Shown here: one piece after another, positions 26,538 through 34,739 of the stretch
Layout: the number at the start of each line of letters is the position of its first letter
Position numbering within the stretch: position 1 is the first letter of the stretch
DNA from: an uncultured Eubacterium sp.
Lineage (GTDB): Bacteria > Bacillota > Clostridia > Peptostreptococcales > Anaerovoracaceae
Direction: 5' to 3'
DNA length: 64,000 nt
NCBI GenBank assembly: GCA_946555345.1
Contig: CAMNSS010000006.1
Coordinates: 62,001-126,000 of the forward strand
Notes under the pieces: generated by a model
The model's input: only the letters and a program-made list of their open reading frames with translations
Told to the model about the DNA's origin: nothing
Databases searched by the model: none
Made by a program: the position numbers and the translations under genes

Positions 26538-26900
26538 GTGAAGCAAAGCGGGTGGCGGGCGGTGAAAGGCTGTGGAAAGGCATGGTTTGCCGTAGCGTTC
26601 CAAGGGGGCTTTACCGTTTTGCTGTCAAAATACGCACAATACGAAGAACTTTTGCTGGCAGGAGGAAATAAATGGTATCCGGATTTTAAAGTGAGAAGAC
26701 CGAGGGATGGTAAAATCATCATATGGGAACATTTTGGAATGCTGGATGATGTGGATTATGCCGTAGAAAATCAGGAAAAATTAATCATTTACATGGAATA
26801 TGGTTTTCGGCTGCTGGATAACTTGATTGTAACTTATGATGAGCGTGGCGGCCTGGATATGGCTGTTTTGGAAAAGCTTTGTGAACTGGTATTAAAATAG
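26538..26900 (+). pseudogene. Remnant of a PD-(D/E)XK nuclease-like protein
   Basis: The last ~75 of 120 codons (YPDFKVRRPRDGKIIIWEHFGMLDDVDYA, then a NLIVTYDERGGLDMAVLEKL tail) match the C-terminal nuclease-like domain found at the end of longer clostridial proteins: Asp of YPDF, Glu of WEHFG and a downstream Lys pattern. The first ~45 codons resemble nothing and lack the KSE-type helix that normally starts the domain; there is no clear ribosome binding site. I read this as the surviving end of a larger gene. A short expressed protein is less likely. Confidence 0.5.
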
Positions 26901-26918
26901 CGGCAGGATTTTATCTTT

Positions 26919-27112
26919 CGCCCCGTGCTTGTAAGTAATGTATTGACAGCCCAAGCCCCTCCGCCTCATGCTTGTAATACATATTTAATAGCGAAGAATT
27001 TCTCGCTTTATGTTTGTGGCGTATGTCTTGGCGTGCAAGAATTTCCTGCTTTATGCCTGATTCATGTTTTGGCGGTTAAGGACTCTTCGCCTCATGCTTC
27101 CGCCTCATGCCA
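26919..27112. repeat. Five degenerate tandem repeats of 41-43 bp
   Basis: Units start at 26919, 26962, 27004, 27047 and 27088, with a CGCCTCATGCTT-like head (variants CGCCCCGTGCTT, CGCTTTATGTTT). Spacings are 43, 42, 43 and 41 bp; a sixth head follows at 27101. Confidence 0.78.
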
Positions 27113-27162
27113 GCAGCATCCTGTGTCTTCTGCCTCGTGCTTGCAAAATATACCGTTTCCGC

Positions 27163-27191
27163 TTTGCATTCCGCTTTGGAAATGGTATACT
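27163..27191 (+). promoter_or_regulatory. Promoter for a probably leaderless tsaE transcript
   Basis: TTTGCA (27163-27168), 17-base spacer, TATACT (27186-27191). The tsaE ATG begins 9 bases after the -10 box, so transcription would start at or next to the initiation codon, and no ribosome binding site is present. Confidence 0.6.
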
Positions 27192-27200
27192 GTTTAAGTT

Positions 27201-27626
27201 ATGAGAAAACAGACTGTGATCATAAAAAACGAAATGGAAACCGCAGCGTTCGGCATGGATTTGGGGCGGCGGGTTTGTCCGGGGACGGTGATTGCGCTGA
27301 CCGGCGATCTGGGTGCGGGAAAGACCACCTTGACGAAGGCCATTGCCCAGGGGCTTGGCATAGCGGATATGATAACGAGTCCTACGTTTACGCTTGTGAA
27401 GGAGTACGGCAGCGGCAGGCTTCCGCTCTATCATTTCGATGTGTACCGCATCGGCGATGTGGATGAAATGTACGAGCTGGGCTATGAGGAGTATTTTTAT
27501 GGAAATGGCGTATGCGTCGTAGAATGGGCCGACCTGATTGAAGAGCTTTTGCCGGAAAACGCCGTACGGATACAGATCGAATATGGCGGCAAAGAAGGAG
27601 AGCGGGCTTACCAATGCATATTTTAG
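27201..27626 (+). CDS. tsaE: tRNA t6A biosynthesis ATPase TsaE
   Basis: ATPase of the TsaB-TsaD-TsaE complex that makes N6-threonylcarbamoyladenosine at position 37 of ANN-decoding tRNAs. The 141-residue protein has Walker A LTGDLGAGKTTLTKAIAQGL (about 34-53), SPTFTLVKEY and a YHFDVYRIGDVDEMYELGYEEYF segment, all diagnostic. The start has no Shine-Dalgarno sequence and sits 9 bases past a good -10 box, suggesting a leaderless mRNA. It overlaps tsaB by 13 bases and opens the tsaE-tsaB-rimI-tsaD group. Confidence 0.95.
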   Translation: MRKQTVIIKNEMETAAFGMDLGRRVCPGTVIALTGDLGAGKTTLTKAIAQGLGIADMITSPTFTLVKEYGSGRLPLYHFDVYRIGDVDEMYELGYEEYFYGNGVCVVEWADLIEELLPENAVRIQIEYGGKEGERAYQCIF

Positions 27627-28720
27627 CGATAGAGACCACGGGCGCTTTCGCATCTGTGGCATTGATGCAGGATGACAGGATTATTGCGCATATTCGTGGA
27701 AACGACAGGTTTTCCCATCTGCAAAACCTGATGCCGCAGGTGGATGCTGTCATAAAGGAAAGCAAATTGTCGTTAGGCGATGTAAATGGAATTGCAGTGT
27801 CTTGCGGGCCGGGTTCGTTTACGGGAATCAGGATCGGGGTGTCCTCTGCGCGGGCATTGTCGCAGGTGCTGGGGATTCCTTGCATTCCGGTATCGAGCCT
27901 TGCGGCGCTGGCGATGCGGGCGGCGGAGCTTGATCCATGTAAAGGCGCAGGGCGGCGTGGCGGAAATAATGCGCCGTTTGCAGAAGGGGATTTGCCAAAT
28001 GGCATATGTGAAAGCCCTGGGAGCGTCAGGACAGGGGCATTGGCGATGGCAGAGGATTCGCCGGGCGGTTCATGCAAAGGTTCGGAGCGGCAACGTGCCG
28101 AAAAGCGCATATTGTCAGCGGTAGAGAGTTCTCCGAGTGGCTCATGCAAAGGCTTGCAGCGGTGCGGCGGCGGGGAAGGCGCATCCTTTTCGGTGGAAAG
28201 CTCGCTGGATTTCCACGGCCTGTCGGGCTGTACTGGCAAAGGCTGGAATCGTGCGGCAAGCACACAGAAGGCTGCAAAGCTGCCGAATGATGGAAATGCG
28301 GCGCAGGATGCCGATGGAGCTGGCGAAGGTTGCCGCCGCTTGCTGGTCTGCCCGATGCTCGATGCGCGAAGAAATCAGGTTTATGCGGGCGGGTATTTTT
28401 TGCAGGATGGGTATCCTGTGGAAGCGATAAAGGCTGGACCATATCTGCTGGAGGAATTTTTGTCGAAAACGGTGGGATATCATCGAATATTGCTGTTAGG
28501 CGATGCGCCGGATCGATATGGCGGCGAGATCAGGAATTTAAGGCCTAATGGCACACAGACAACCCCTGAAAGCATAAGATATCAAGATGCTGCTACTGTA
28601 GCGAAACTAGGGCTGAAAATTTTTCATGAAAAAGGCGGCCTTGCTTATAACGACGTGAAACCGGATTATATGCGGCTGGCGGAGGCGGAACGAAAGCTAC
28701 GGGAACGGCAAAAGCTGTAG
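27614..28720 (+). CDS. tsaB: t6A synthesis protein TsaB with a large repeat insertion
   Basis: Scaffold partner of TsaD in t6A synthesis. The N-terminus (MHILAIETTGAFASVALMQD) and SCGPGSFTGIRIGVSSARAL are typical, as is the later VCPMLDARRNQVYAGGYF. The protein is 368 residues; TsaB is normally about 230-240. The excess is one block, about residues 108-241, between the AALAMRAAELDP loop and RRLLVCPMLDARR. It consists of 22-24-residue degenerate repeats (SPGGSCKG, SPSGSCKG and similar; DNA units about 66-72 bp apart at roughly 27989, 28055 and 28127). The conserved core continues in frame on both sides, so the gene is probably functional. Confidence 0.93.
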   Translation: MHILAIETTGAFASVALMQDDRIIAHIRGNDRFSHLQNLMPQVDAVIKESKLSLGDVNGIAVSCGPGSFTGIRIGVSSARALSQVLGIPCIPVSSLAALAMRAAELDPCKGAGRRGGNNAPFAEGDLPNGICESPGSVRTGALAMAEDSPGGSCKGSERQRAEKRILSAVESSPSGSCKGLQRCGGGEGASFSVESSLDFHGLSGCTGKGWNRAASTQKAAKLPNDGNAAQDADGAGEGCRRLLVCPMLDARRNQVYAGGYFLQDGYPVEAIKAGPYLLEEFLSKTVGYHRILLLGDAPDRYGGEIRNLRPNGTQTTPESIRYQDAATVAKLGLKIFHEKGGLAYNDVKPDYMRLAEAERKLRERQKL

Positions 28721-28981
28721 AAGCCGTAAAGCGCCAAAAGATCATGGAAATTGTGCGGCATCGGAAAATTGCAGGAAGCGTCAGGCGTGAAGGCTTGTAA
28801 AAACTGTGAAATGCGAAAGCACGCAGAATCTGCGAGGCGTGAAGCGACAGCGTGTTGCAAATACTGTGCGCCGCTAGTTGAAACGTGCGGAAGCCGTAAA
28901 GCGTATGAAAGCGCCGCAAAAGCAGCGGCAATGACCTTGTGGGGACAAGGCGGAAGTATAAGATGGAAAGGCTGAAATGAG

Positions 28982-29431
28982 ATGACGGACGTTACCATAA
29001 GACAGGCTACGGCAGGCGATGTGGATGATATCTATGAGATAGAGACGCTGTGCTTTCCCGATCCTTGGAGCCGCGACGCACTGTTGTACGAATTGAAAAG
29101 AAATCCAAGGGCGTTTTATATCGTGGCGGAGATGGAGGGGCAGGTAGTCGGTTATGCCGGTCTTTGGTGGATCGAGGACGAGGGGCATATTACGAATGTG
29201 GCAGTCAGGCCGGATTGCAGGGATCGGCGGATCGGCACGGGCATTATAGACGTGATGCTGGATTTTACCTGTCAGGAGGGGATTCGCCACCATACGCTGG
29301 AAGTAAGGCGTTCCAATGCGATCGCAATTCGGCTGTATGAAAAATTCGGCTTTCAAATCGAGGGCGTCCGTAAAGGATATTATGTAAACAATAAAGAAGA
29401 CGCCTTGATTATGTGGCGGCATGAGGCTTAA
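28982..29431 (+). CDS. rimI: Ribosomal protein S18 alanine N-acetyltransferase
   Basis: GNAT enzyme that acetylates the N-terminal alanine of ribosomal protein S18 using acetyl-CoA. Of 149 residues, the acetyl-CoA loop is seen as CRDRRIGTGIIDVML, preceded by beta-4 HITNVAVRP and followed by LEVRRSNAIAIRLYEKFGF and the MWRHEA end. The ribosome binding site is weak (GAAAGGCTGAAATGAG). It lies between tsaB and tsaD, the usual place for rimI in Firmicutes. The 260-bp spacer after tsaB holds degenerate repeats, including two copies of GAAGCCGTAAAGCG (about 28727 and 28890). Confidence 0.94.
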   Translation: MTDVTIRQATAGDVDDIYEIETLCFPDPWSRDALLYELKRNPRAFYIVAEMEGQVVGYAGLWWIEDEGHITNVAVRPDCRDRRIGTGIIDVMLDFTCQEGIRHHTLEVRRSNAIAIRLYEKFGFQIEGVRKGYYVNNKEDALIMWRHEA

Positions 29432-29793
29432 TACAGAGGATGGCAGGCGGGCAAAGAGTGATTTTTGCAAAACTGCGGGGTTTGATGGCCGAGTGGCGGT
29501 ATGAGGCTTGACGCATGGGCGGCGGCCAAAAGCTGTTGCGCAACAGAATGAACGAAGAAAGCAGAGCGGTGGCGGCCGGCCAACCGCCATGCTCATAGGC
29601 TGGCGGCGGCAGTTGGAGCGGGTGAGCGGGCTGGCGGCGTCCGAAAAAGTTTCTGGGCCGGCAGCGATGGAACTGACGGACACCGCGCCAGAAAGCGCAG
29701 GCCGCCTGCCGGTAAAGCCGCAGGGAATTGAATAAAATTACATCCTTTTACAGATAATAGAATATATTAATTTATGATCTGTAGGAGGCATAT
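29432..29793. other. Non-coding gap between rimI and the small Cys-rich ORF
   Basis: 362 bp: a G+C-rich part with GGCGGC-type short repeats, then an A/T-rich stretch (about 29730-29775). A 75-codon frame at 29508 is Ala/Gly-rich and resembles nothing. No terminator is seen. Confidence 0.45.
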
Positions 29794-29982
29794 ATGGACA
29801 GGCTTTCAGGGAACATGACGGATAACATGAATGTAGTTTATTCGCAGTGCAGGAAATTTTCCAGAAGACATGATTTTGATATATTCAGCATGAGCGACTA
29901 TACTTCATGCGAAAACTGTAAACATTTAAACGGAGAAAACCAGTGTGAAAAAAAACTGGACAAAGGACGAAACATGATATGA
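29794..29982 (+). CDS. Small cysteine-rich protein coupled to tsaD
   Basis: Not a family I can name. The 62 residues include a CxxC-x7-C arrangement ([18 protein letters not shown], about 38-55) that could bind a metal, and no membrane segment. TAGGAGG lies 7 bases before the ATG, and the stop overlaps the tsaD start as ATGA, so the two are probably translationally coupled. These two facts, rather than homology, make it a likely real gene. A function in t6A synthesis is possible by position only. Confidence 0.65.
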   Translation: MDRLSGNMTDNMNVVYSQCRKFSRRHDFDIFSMSDYTSCENCKHLNGENQCEKKLDKGRNMI

Positions 29983-30995
29983 AACAAGGAAAGATAGTAA
30001 CGCTTGCAATCGAATCCAGTTGCGATGAAACGGCGGCGGCAGTGGTATTGGACGGACGGGAAGTCCTCTCCAATATCATTTCATCGCAGATCGAAATTCA
30101 TAAGCTCTATGGCGGGGTCGTGCCGGAAATCGCTTCCCGCCATCATTTGGACAACGTGAATACGGTGGTGGACCAGGCATTTTCAGAAGCGGGCATCACG
30201 ATGGATGATGTAGATCTGATCGGCGTGACCTATGGTCCCGGTTTAGTGGGGGCGTTGCTCATCGGGCTGGCTACGGCAAAGGCGTATGCGCTTGCGGCGG
30301 GAAAACCGCTGGTCGGCGTTCATCATATTCACGGGCATATTTGTGCAAATTACATAGAACACAAAACGTTAGAGCCGCCGTTTATGGCGCTTGTCATATC
30401 AGGCGGGCATACGAACATTGTAGAGGTAAGCGGTTATAATGATTGCCGTGTTTTGGGCGGCACGAGGGATGATGCGGCGGGCGAAGCCTATGACAAGGTA
30501 GCCCGGGTTTTAGGGCTTGGGTATCCCGGCGGTCCCCTCATCGACCGGATTGCGAAGGATGGCAACCCCCATGCGGTGGAGTTCAAGCGGGTGTTTTTGG
30601 AAAAGGGCAGCTTGGATTTCAGTTTCAGCGGAATTAAAACAGGCGTGCTGAATTATATTAACTCGGAAAAGCAGGCAGGACGGGAGATTCGGGTCGCTGA
30701 CGTAGCGGCGAGCTTCCAGGCAGCCGTGCTTGACGTGATCGTGGCCAAGACAGTTGGCGTTGCGGTTTCCATGAAAAAAGATAAAATCGTTTTAGCGGGC
30801 GGCGTGGCGGCAAACAGCAGGCTGCGGGAAATGCTGCGGGAAGAATGCAGAAAAAATGGGCTGGCGCTTTATTATCCACCGCCTGTTTTATGTACGGACA
30901 ATGCGGCGATGATCGGATGTGCGGCGTATTATAAGCATATCGCAGGCGGGTGCGATGATTTAAGCCTGGATGCAGTCCCTGGACTGGCGCTGTAG
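29979..30995 (+). CDS. tsaD: tRNA threonylcarbamoyltransferase TsaD
   Basis: Transfers the threonylcarbamoyl group to A37 of tRNA. An ASKHA-fold protein of 338 residues: phosphate motif [13 protein letters not shown] (11-23), the metal-binding HxxxH in [12 protein letters not shown] (H116, H120), [27 protein letters not shown], and the C-terminal [13 protein letters not shown] and CTDNAAMI motifs. The ATG overlaps the stop of the small Cys-rich ORF. Together with tsaE and tsaB it provides all three non-TsaC components of the pathway. Confidence 0.97.
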   Translation: MKQGKIVTLAIESSCDETAAAVVLDGREVLSNIISSQIEIHKLYGGVVPEIASRHHLDNVNTVVDQAFSEAGITMDDVDLIGVTYGPGLVGALLIGLATAKAYALAAGKPLVGVHHIHGHICANYIEHKTLEPPFMALVISGGHTNIVEVSGYNDCRVLGGTRDDAAGEAYDKVARVLGLGYPGGPLIDRIAKDGNPHAVEFKRVFLEKGSLDFSFSGIKTGVLNYINSEKQAGREIRVADVAASFQAAVLDVIVAKTVGVAVSMKKDKIVLAGGVAANSRLREMLREECRKNGLALYYPPPVLCTDNAAMIGCAAYYKHIAGGCDDLSLDAVPGLAL

Positions 30996-31118
30996 CTGGT
31001 TTGTGCCAGAGGCTGTTTGTGTAAAAGCTTGCAGATGCAGGCCCGCCCGCATGGACAGGGTCTGTGCGAAACAAAACAGGGTGCATTTACGGAGTTGCCC
31101 TTTTTGAAAGAGGTAGTT

Positions 31119-33188
31119 ATGATAGTAGTATCAGCAAAGGATTTGACAAAAGAATATGGAACGGATGTGATTTTGGACAAGGTGTCGTTTCACATCAACC
31201 AAGGGGATCGCATCGGCATTATCGGCGTGAATGGAGCGGGCAAAACTACGCTGCTGAAGATTTTGACAGGAGAGATCCCCTGTGAAGGCGGGGCGTTTTT
31301 TATTTCATCAGAAATCCGGACGGGCTATCTGCATCAGGATGGCGGATTTGATTCTGAGAAAACCGTGATTGAGGAAGTAGAAAGCATTTTTGGTGATTTT
31401 CCGCAGATGGAACAGGAAATGGAAAGCATTCTCGCAAGGGTCGAGGCGCTAGCTGGCGGTGCGGTAGAAAACGCCGCTGACGAAACGGAAGATGTTATAG
31501 AGGGAATGCAAACGGGTGTTGGCGGCGCGCCGCTGCAAACTGATGCAGCTGGTGCCGCCACTGAAAGCAGGCGTCTTCTGGAGCAGTACGATGCTTTGCA
31601 GGAACGTTTCAAGGCGAAGGGCGGCTATACATATAAAAGCGAAATGAAGGGCGTTCTGTCCAGCATGGCGTTTTCCGAAGACAGCTACGATAAAAAAATC
31701 TCGACTTTAAGCGGCGGCGAAAAAACGAGGCTGGCGCTGGCGTGCCTTTTGCTCCGCAAGCCGGATATCCTGTTCCTGGACGAACCGACCAACCACCTGG
31801 ATATCGGCACGCTCAAATGGCTCGAACAATACCTGAAAAATTATAAAGGCACGATTGTGCTGGTATCCCATGACAGATATTTCCTCGACCAGACGGTGAA
31901 CCGGGTCTTTGAAATCGAAAACCACAAGCTCAGCATATACGAGGGAAACTACAGCTTCTATGCGGCGGAGCGGGGAAAACGCCGGGAAGCGGAGTTAAAG
32001 AACTATGAAAAGCAGAGAAAAGAAATTGAACGCCAGGAAGAAATGATCCGCAGGTTTAAGCAGCGCGGCACAGAAAAGCTGGCGAGACGGGCGGCATCGC
32101 GGGAAAAACGGCTGGCGGCGATGGAGCTTGCGGAAAAGCCGGAAAAATCCCACGGAAAAATGAAGCTGTCCTTCCGGGAAAATTTTCAGAGCGGCAAGGA
32201 CGTAATGGTGGCGGAGAACCTTTCCAAAAGCTTCGGCTACGGGATGCGCAGGACGGAGCTGTTCCATGGCGTCAGCATGGATATCAAGCGGGGAGAGCGG
32301 GTCTGCATCGTCGGTGCAAACGGAATCGGCAAAACGACCTTGCTGCGAATGCTCATGGGCGACATGGCGTGCAATACGGGCCGCATCAAGCTCGGGCATA
32401 ACGTGCAGATCGGGTATTATGACCAAGGGCAGCTTCTGCTCAATGATGCGAATACAGTCATAGAAGAGTTGCAGGACGCATACAGATTGTACAATGATAC
32501 GGATATGAGAAACATCCTGGGGCGTTTCCTGTTCCGGGGGGAGGCAGTGTTCCTGCCGATCGGATCGCTCTCTGGCGGGGAAAAAGCAAGGCTATCACTG
32601 CTCAAGCTGATGCTGTCGGGTGCAAACGTGTTGCTCCTTGATGAACCCACCAACCACCTCGACATCGAGTCAAAGGAAGTATTTGAGGAGGCACTTTTGG
32701 ATTTTCCGGGGACGTGCATCATCGTATCCCATGACCGTTATTTTTTGAACCGCATTCCGACGCGGATCATGGAGCTTACGGAAGCAGGCATGGAAAACTA
32801 TCTGGGGACATACGACTACTATGTCGAAAAGAAACAGCAGCAGGTCCAGTCCGGCAAGAAATACCTGGAGCAGCTTTCCGGGAAGCAGGAAAAACAGGAA
32901 AGCGCTCTGCAAGAGGACGCTTTGCAGGAAGAACTATCGTCCGCCGAACGCAGGCGGCAGCAAAAAGAACGGGAAGCGGAAGAACGCCGCATCAAACGGC
33001 AGAAGGATGGTTTGGAAAAAGAAATTGCGGCGCTAGAGGCGGAGATCGCTGATCTGGAGGAAGCCGTTTGCCAGGAGGAAAATGCGACAGACCATGTCAA
33101 GCTGGCGCAGATCGGCAGCCTTTTGGAAGAAAAACGAGGCACATTAGAAGAAAAATACGAAGCGTGGCTTGCGCTATCGGAGCAATGA
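31119..33188 (+). CDS. ABC-F family ATPase with an interdomain insertion
   Basis: Soluble twin-ATPase of the ABC-F family, which acts on ribosomes. Both cassettes are complete: Walker A GVNGAGKTT and GANGIGKTT, signatures LSGGEKTR and LSGGEKAR, Walker B LFLDEPTNHLDI and LLLDEPTNHLDI. No membrane segments; a Lys/Glu-rich coiled coil ends the protein (about 570-689). About 40 Ala/Gly/Thr-rich residues (108-149) interrupt the first cassette between EQEMESILARVEAL and RRLLEQYDALQERF, similar to insertions in other genes here. The start at 31119 follows GAAAGAGG; a longer frame to 31017 lacks support. Housekeeping (Uup/YdiF-like) or antibiotic protection cannot be told apart by eye. Confidence 0.92.
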   Translation: MIVVSAKDLTKEYGTDVILDKVSFHINQGDRIGIIGVNGAGKTTLLKILTGEIPCEGGAFFISSEIRTGYLHQDGGFDSEKTVIEEVESIFGDFPQMEQEMESILARVEALAGGAVENAADETEDVIEGMQTGVGGAPLQTDAAGAATESRRLLEQYDALQERFKAKGGYTYKSEMKGVLSSMAFSEDSYDKKISTLSGGEKTRLALACLLLRKPDILFLDEPTNHLDIGTLKWLEQYLKNYKGTIVLVSHDRYFLDQTVNRVFEIENHKLSIYEGNYSFYAAERGKRREAELKNYEKQRKEIERQEEMIRRFKQRGTEKLARRAASREKRLAAMELAEKPEKSHGKMKLSFRENFQSGKDVMVAENLSKSFGYGMRRTELFHGVSMDIKRGERVCIVGANGIGKTTLLRMLMGDMACNTGRIKLGHNVQIGYYDQGQLLLNDANTVIEELQDAYRLYNDTDMRNILGRFLFRGEAVFLPIGSLSGGEKARLSLLKLMLSGANVLLLDEPTNHLDIESKEVFEEALLDFPGTCIIVSHDRYFLNRIPTRIMELTEAGMENYLGTYDYYVEKKQQQVQSGKKYLEQLSGKQEKQESALQEDALQEELSSAERRRQQKEREAEERRIKRQKDGLEKEIAALEAEIADLEEAVCQEENATDHVKLAQIGSLLEEKRGTLEEKYEAWLALSEQ

Positions 33189-33222
33189 AGGAAAACACTT
33201 CTAAATTTTTCGTGCAAAACTA

Positions 33223-33251
33223 TTGCAATCAGTAAATGTGTACTCTATAAT
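33223..33251 (+). promoter_or_regulatory. Promoter of acpP-rex
   Basis: TTGCAA (33223-33228), 17-base spacer, TATAAT (33246-33251), about 80 bases before acpP. Confidence 0.75.
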
Positions 33252-33329
33252 AAGTTCAGTTATCAAGGCTGTAATTGGCTTTGGTTAAATAAATTGTGAA
33301 CGTGATATTTGATAATGGAGGTATATATC

Positions 33330-33557
33330 ATGACATTAGACAAAATTAAAGGAATCATTGCAGAACAGTTGGACGCAGAGGAAGATGCAATCAAGCTGGA
33401 AACGCATCTGATGAAGGACCTGGAAGCGGATTCACTGGATGCCGTAGAAATCATCATGGCGATTGAAGATGAATTTGATATCGAAGTCCCTGACGAGGAT
33501 GCAGAAAAATTCCAGACGGTAAGCGACATCGTAAGCTACGTCGAGGCAAAGGCTTAA
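33330..33557 (+). CDS. acpP: Acyl carrier protein
   Basis: Carries growing acyl chains on a phosphopantetheine arm in fatty acid synthesis. At 75 residues, acidic, with the modification serine in LEADSLDAVEI. TGGAGGT precedes the start at 33330; the frame extends 7 codons upstream without support. It has its own promoter and is followed after 18 bases by rex. Other fatty acid genes are not nearby. Confidence 0.95.
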   Translation: MTLDKIKGIIAEQLDAEEDAIKLETHLMKDLEADSLDAVEIIMAIEDEFDIEVPDEDAEKFQTVSDIVSYVEAKA

Positions 33558-33575
33558 AGAGACGGACAATTCATA

Positions 33576-34223
33576 ATGAAGAAGCAAACGAAGATTTCAA
33601 ACGCCGTAATCAGGAGATTGCCACGCTATAGGCGGTATCTCAACGAGTTGCGGAAAAAAGGAGTCGATAAGATTTCTTCTAATGAATTCAGCCGCCTGAT
33701 CGGGTATACTGCATCGCAGATCAGACAGGACCTGAACAATTTCGGCGGTTTTGGGCAGCAAGGCTATGGATACAGCGTAGACGGGCTTTATCACGAGATC
33801 AGCGCAATCCTGGGGCTGGATAAGCAGTATAAGATGGTTATCGTAGGGGCAGGCAATCTGGGGCAGGCGATCGCAAACCATACTTATTATTATAAAGCGG
33901 GGTTCATGGTGTGCGGGATCTTTGAAATCAATCCAAGGCTGATCGGTATTAAAATAAACGATATCGAGGTTATGGATTATGAGACTGTGGTAGAATTTGT
34001 TGAGGAAAATAATATCGATATCGGGATCATATGCACGACGAAGGATGCGGCGCAGGAGGTTGCGGATAAGCTATGCTTCGCAGGGGTGAGGGGTCTTTGG
34101 AATTTCGCTCCCGTAGACATAGAGACGCCGAACCACGTCGCCATAGAGAATGTGCATATCAGCGATAGTTTGCATTCATTGGCGTACCATATGAACAAAA
34201 GCCAGGACGAAAAAAGTAAATAG
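33576..34223 (+). CDS. rex: Redox-sensing transcriptional repressor Rex
   Basis: Represses fermentation and respiration genes when the NADH/NAD+ ratio is low. The 215 residues comprise an N-terminal winged helix (ISNAVIRRLPRYRRYLNELRKKG, then SSNEFSRLIGYTASQIRQDL) and a Rossmann domain (MVIVGAGNLGQAIANH) ending in the swap helix near SDSLHSLAYHMNK. No strong ribosome binding site precedes the ATG; coupling to acpP 18 bases upstream is likely. I saw no convincing Rex operator in the window. Confidence 0.96.
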   Translation: MKKQTKISNAVIRRLPRYRRYLNELRKKGVDKISSNEFSRLIGYTASQIRQDLNNFGGFGQQGYGYSVDGLYHEISAILGLDKQYKMVIVGAGNLGQAIANHTYYYKAGFMVCGIFEINPRLIGIKINDIEVMDYETVVEFVEENNIDIGIICTTKDAAQEVADKLCFAGVRGLWNFAPVDIETPNHVAIENVHISDSLHSLAYHMNKSQDEKSK

Positions 34224-34255
34224 TGATGAAGATTTAATTTGTTTTCAATCATGAG

Positions 34256-34299
34256 GACAAAGCTGGTTCGCAGGCCTTCCTTCCGGTGCCGGCTTTGTC
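34256..34299 (+). terminator. Possible hairpin terminator after rex
   Basis: GACAAAGCTGG (34256-34266) can pair with CCGGCTTTGTC (34289-34299) with a further inner pairing. Only a weak T-rich tail follows. The arms resemble the GGCAAAGC element seen elsewhere. Confidence 0.45.
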
Positions 34300-34433
34300 G
34301 GTATTGTGTTCGGATTGCCTGCGGGATTCATTGTATAATGAACGCATTGGATTGATGCGGCGTTGCCGCAAGGGAGCGTTCATTGAATCATGAATACCGA
34401 TTGAAAGGACAGATGCAATTCATGGTATAATAA

Positions 34434-34462
34434 AATAACCGTTTCATTGTGAAACGGTTATT
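34434..34462. terminator. Bidirectional terminator between rex and ferredoxin
   Basis: Perfect 13-bp stem AATAACCGTTTCA (34434-34446) with 34450-34462 and a 3-nt loop, A/T-rich on both sides, between convergent genes. Confidence 0.85.
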
Positions 34463-34487
34463 CATTATCATAAGTAGATGCTTATTT

Positions 34488-34700
<213 letters not shown>

Positions 34701-34739
34701 TTATAGCAGACCTTTTTGAAGAATACAAGAGGATTCAGG

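Larger units (their letters stand above)
26901..27200. other. Gap filled by tandem repeats, with the tsaE promoter
   Basis: The 300 bp between the nuclease remnant and tsaE consist almost wholly of the 41-43 bp array at 26919-27112, then the promoter at 27163-27191. No gene. Confidence 0.65.

Noticed and set aside
26919-27112. CRISPR array
   Set aside because: Units follow each other directly and are degenerate along their whole length; there are no conserved repeats separated by unique spacers and no cas genes.
33294-33315. Rex operator before acpP-rex
   Set aside because: TTGTGAA is present but the matching half TTCACAA is not.
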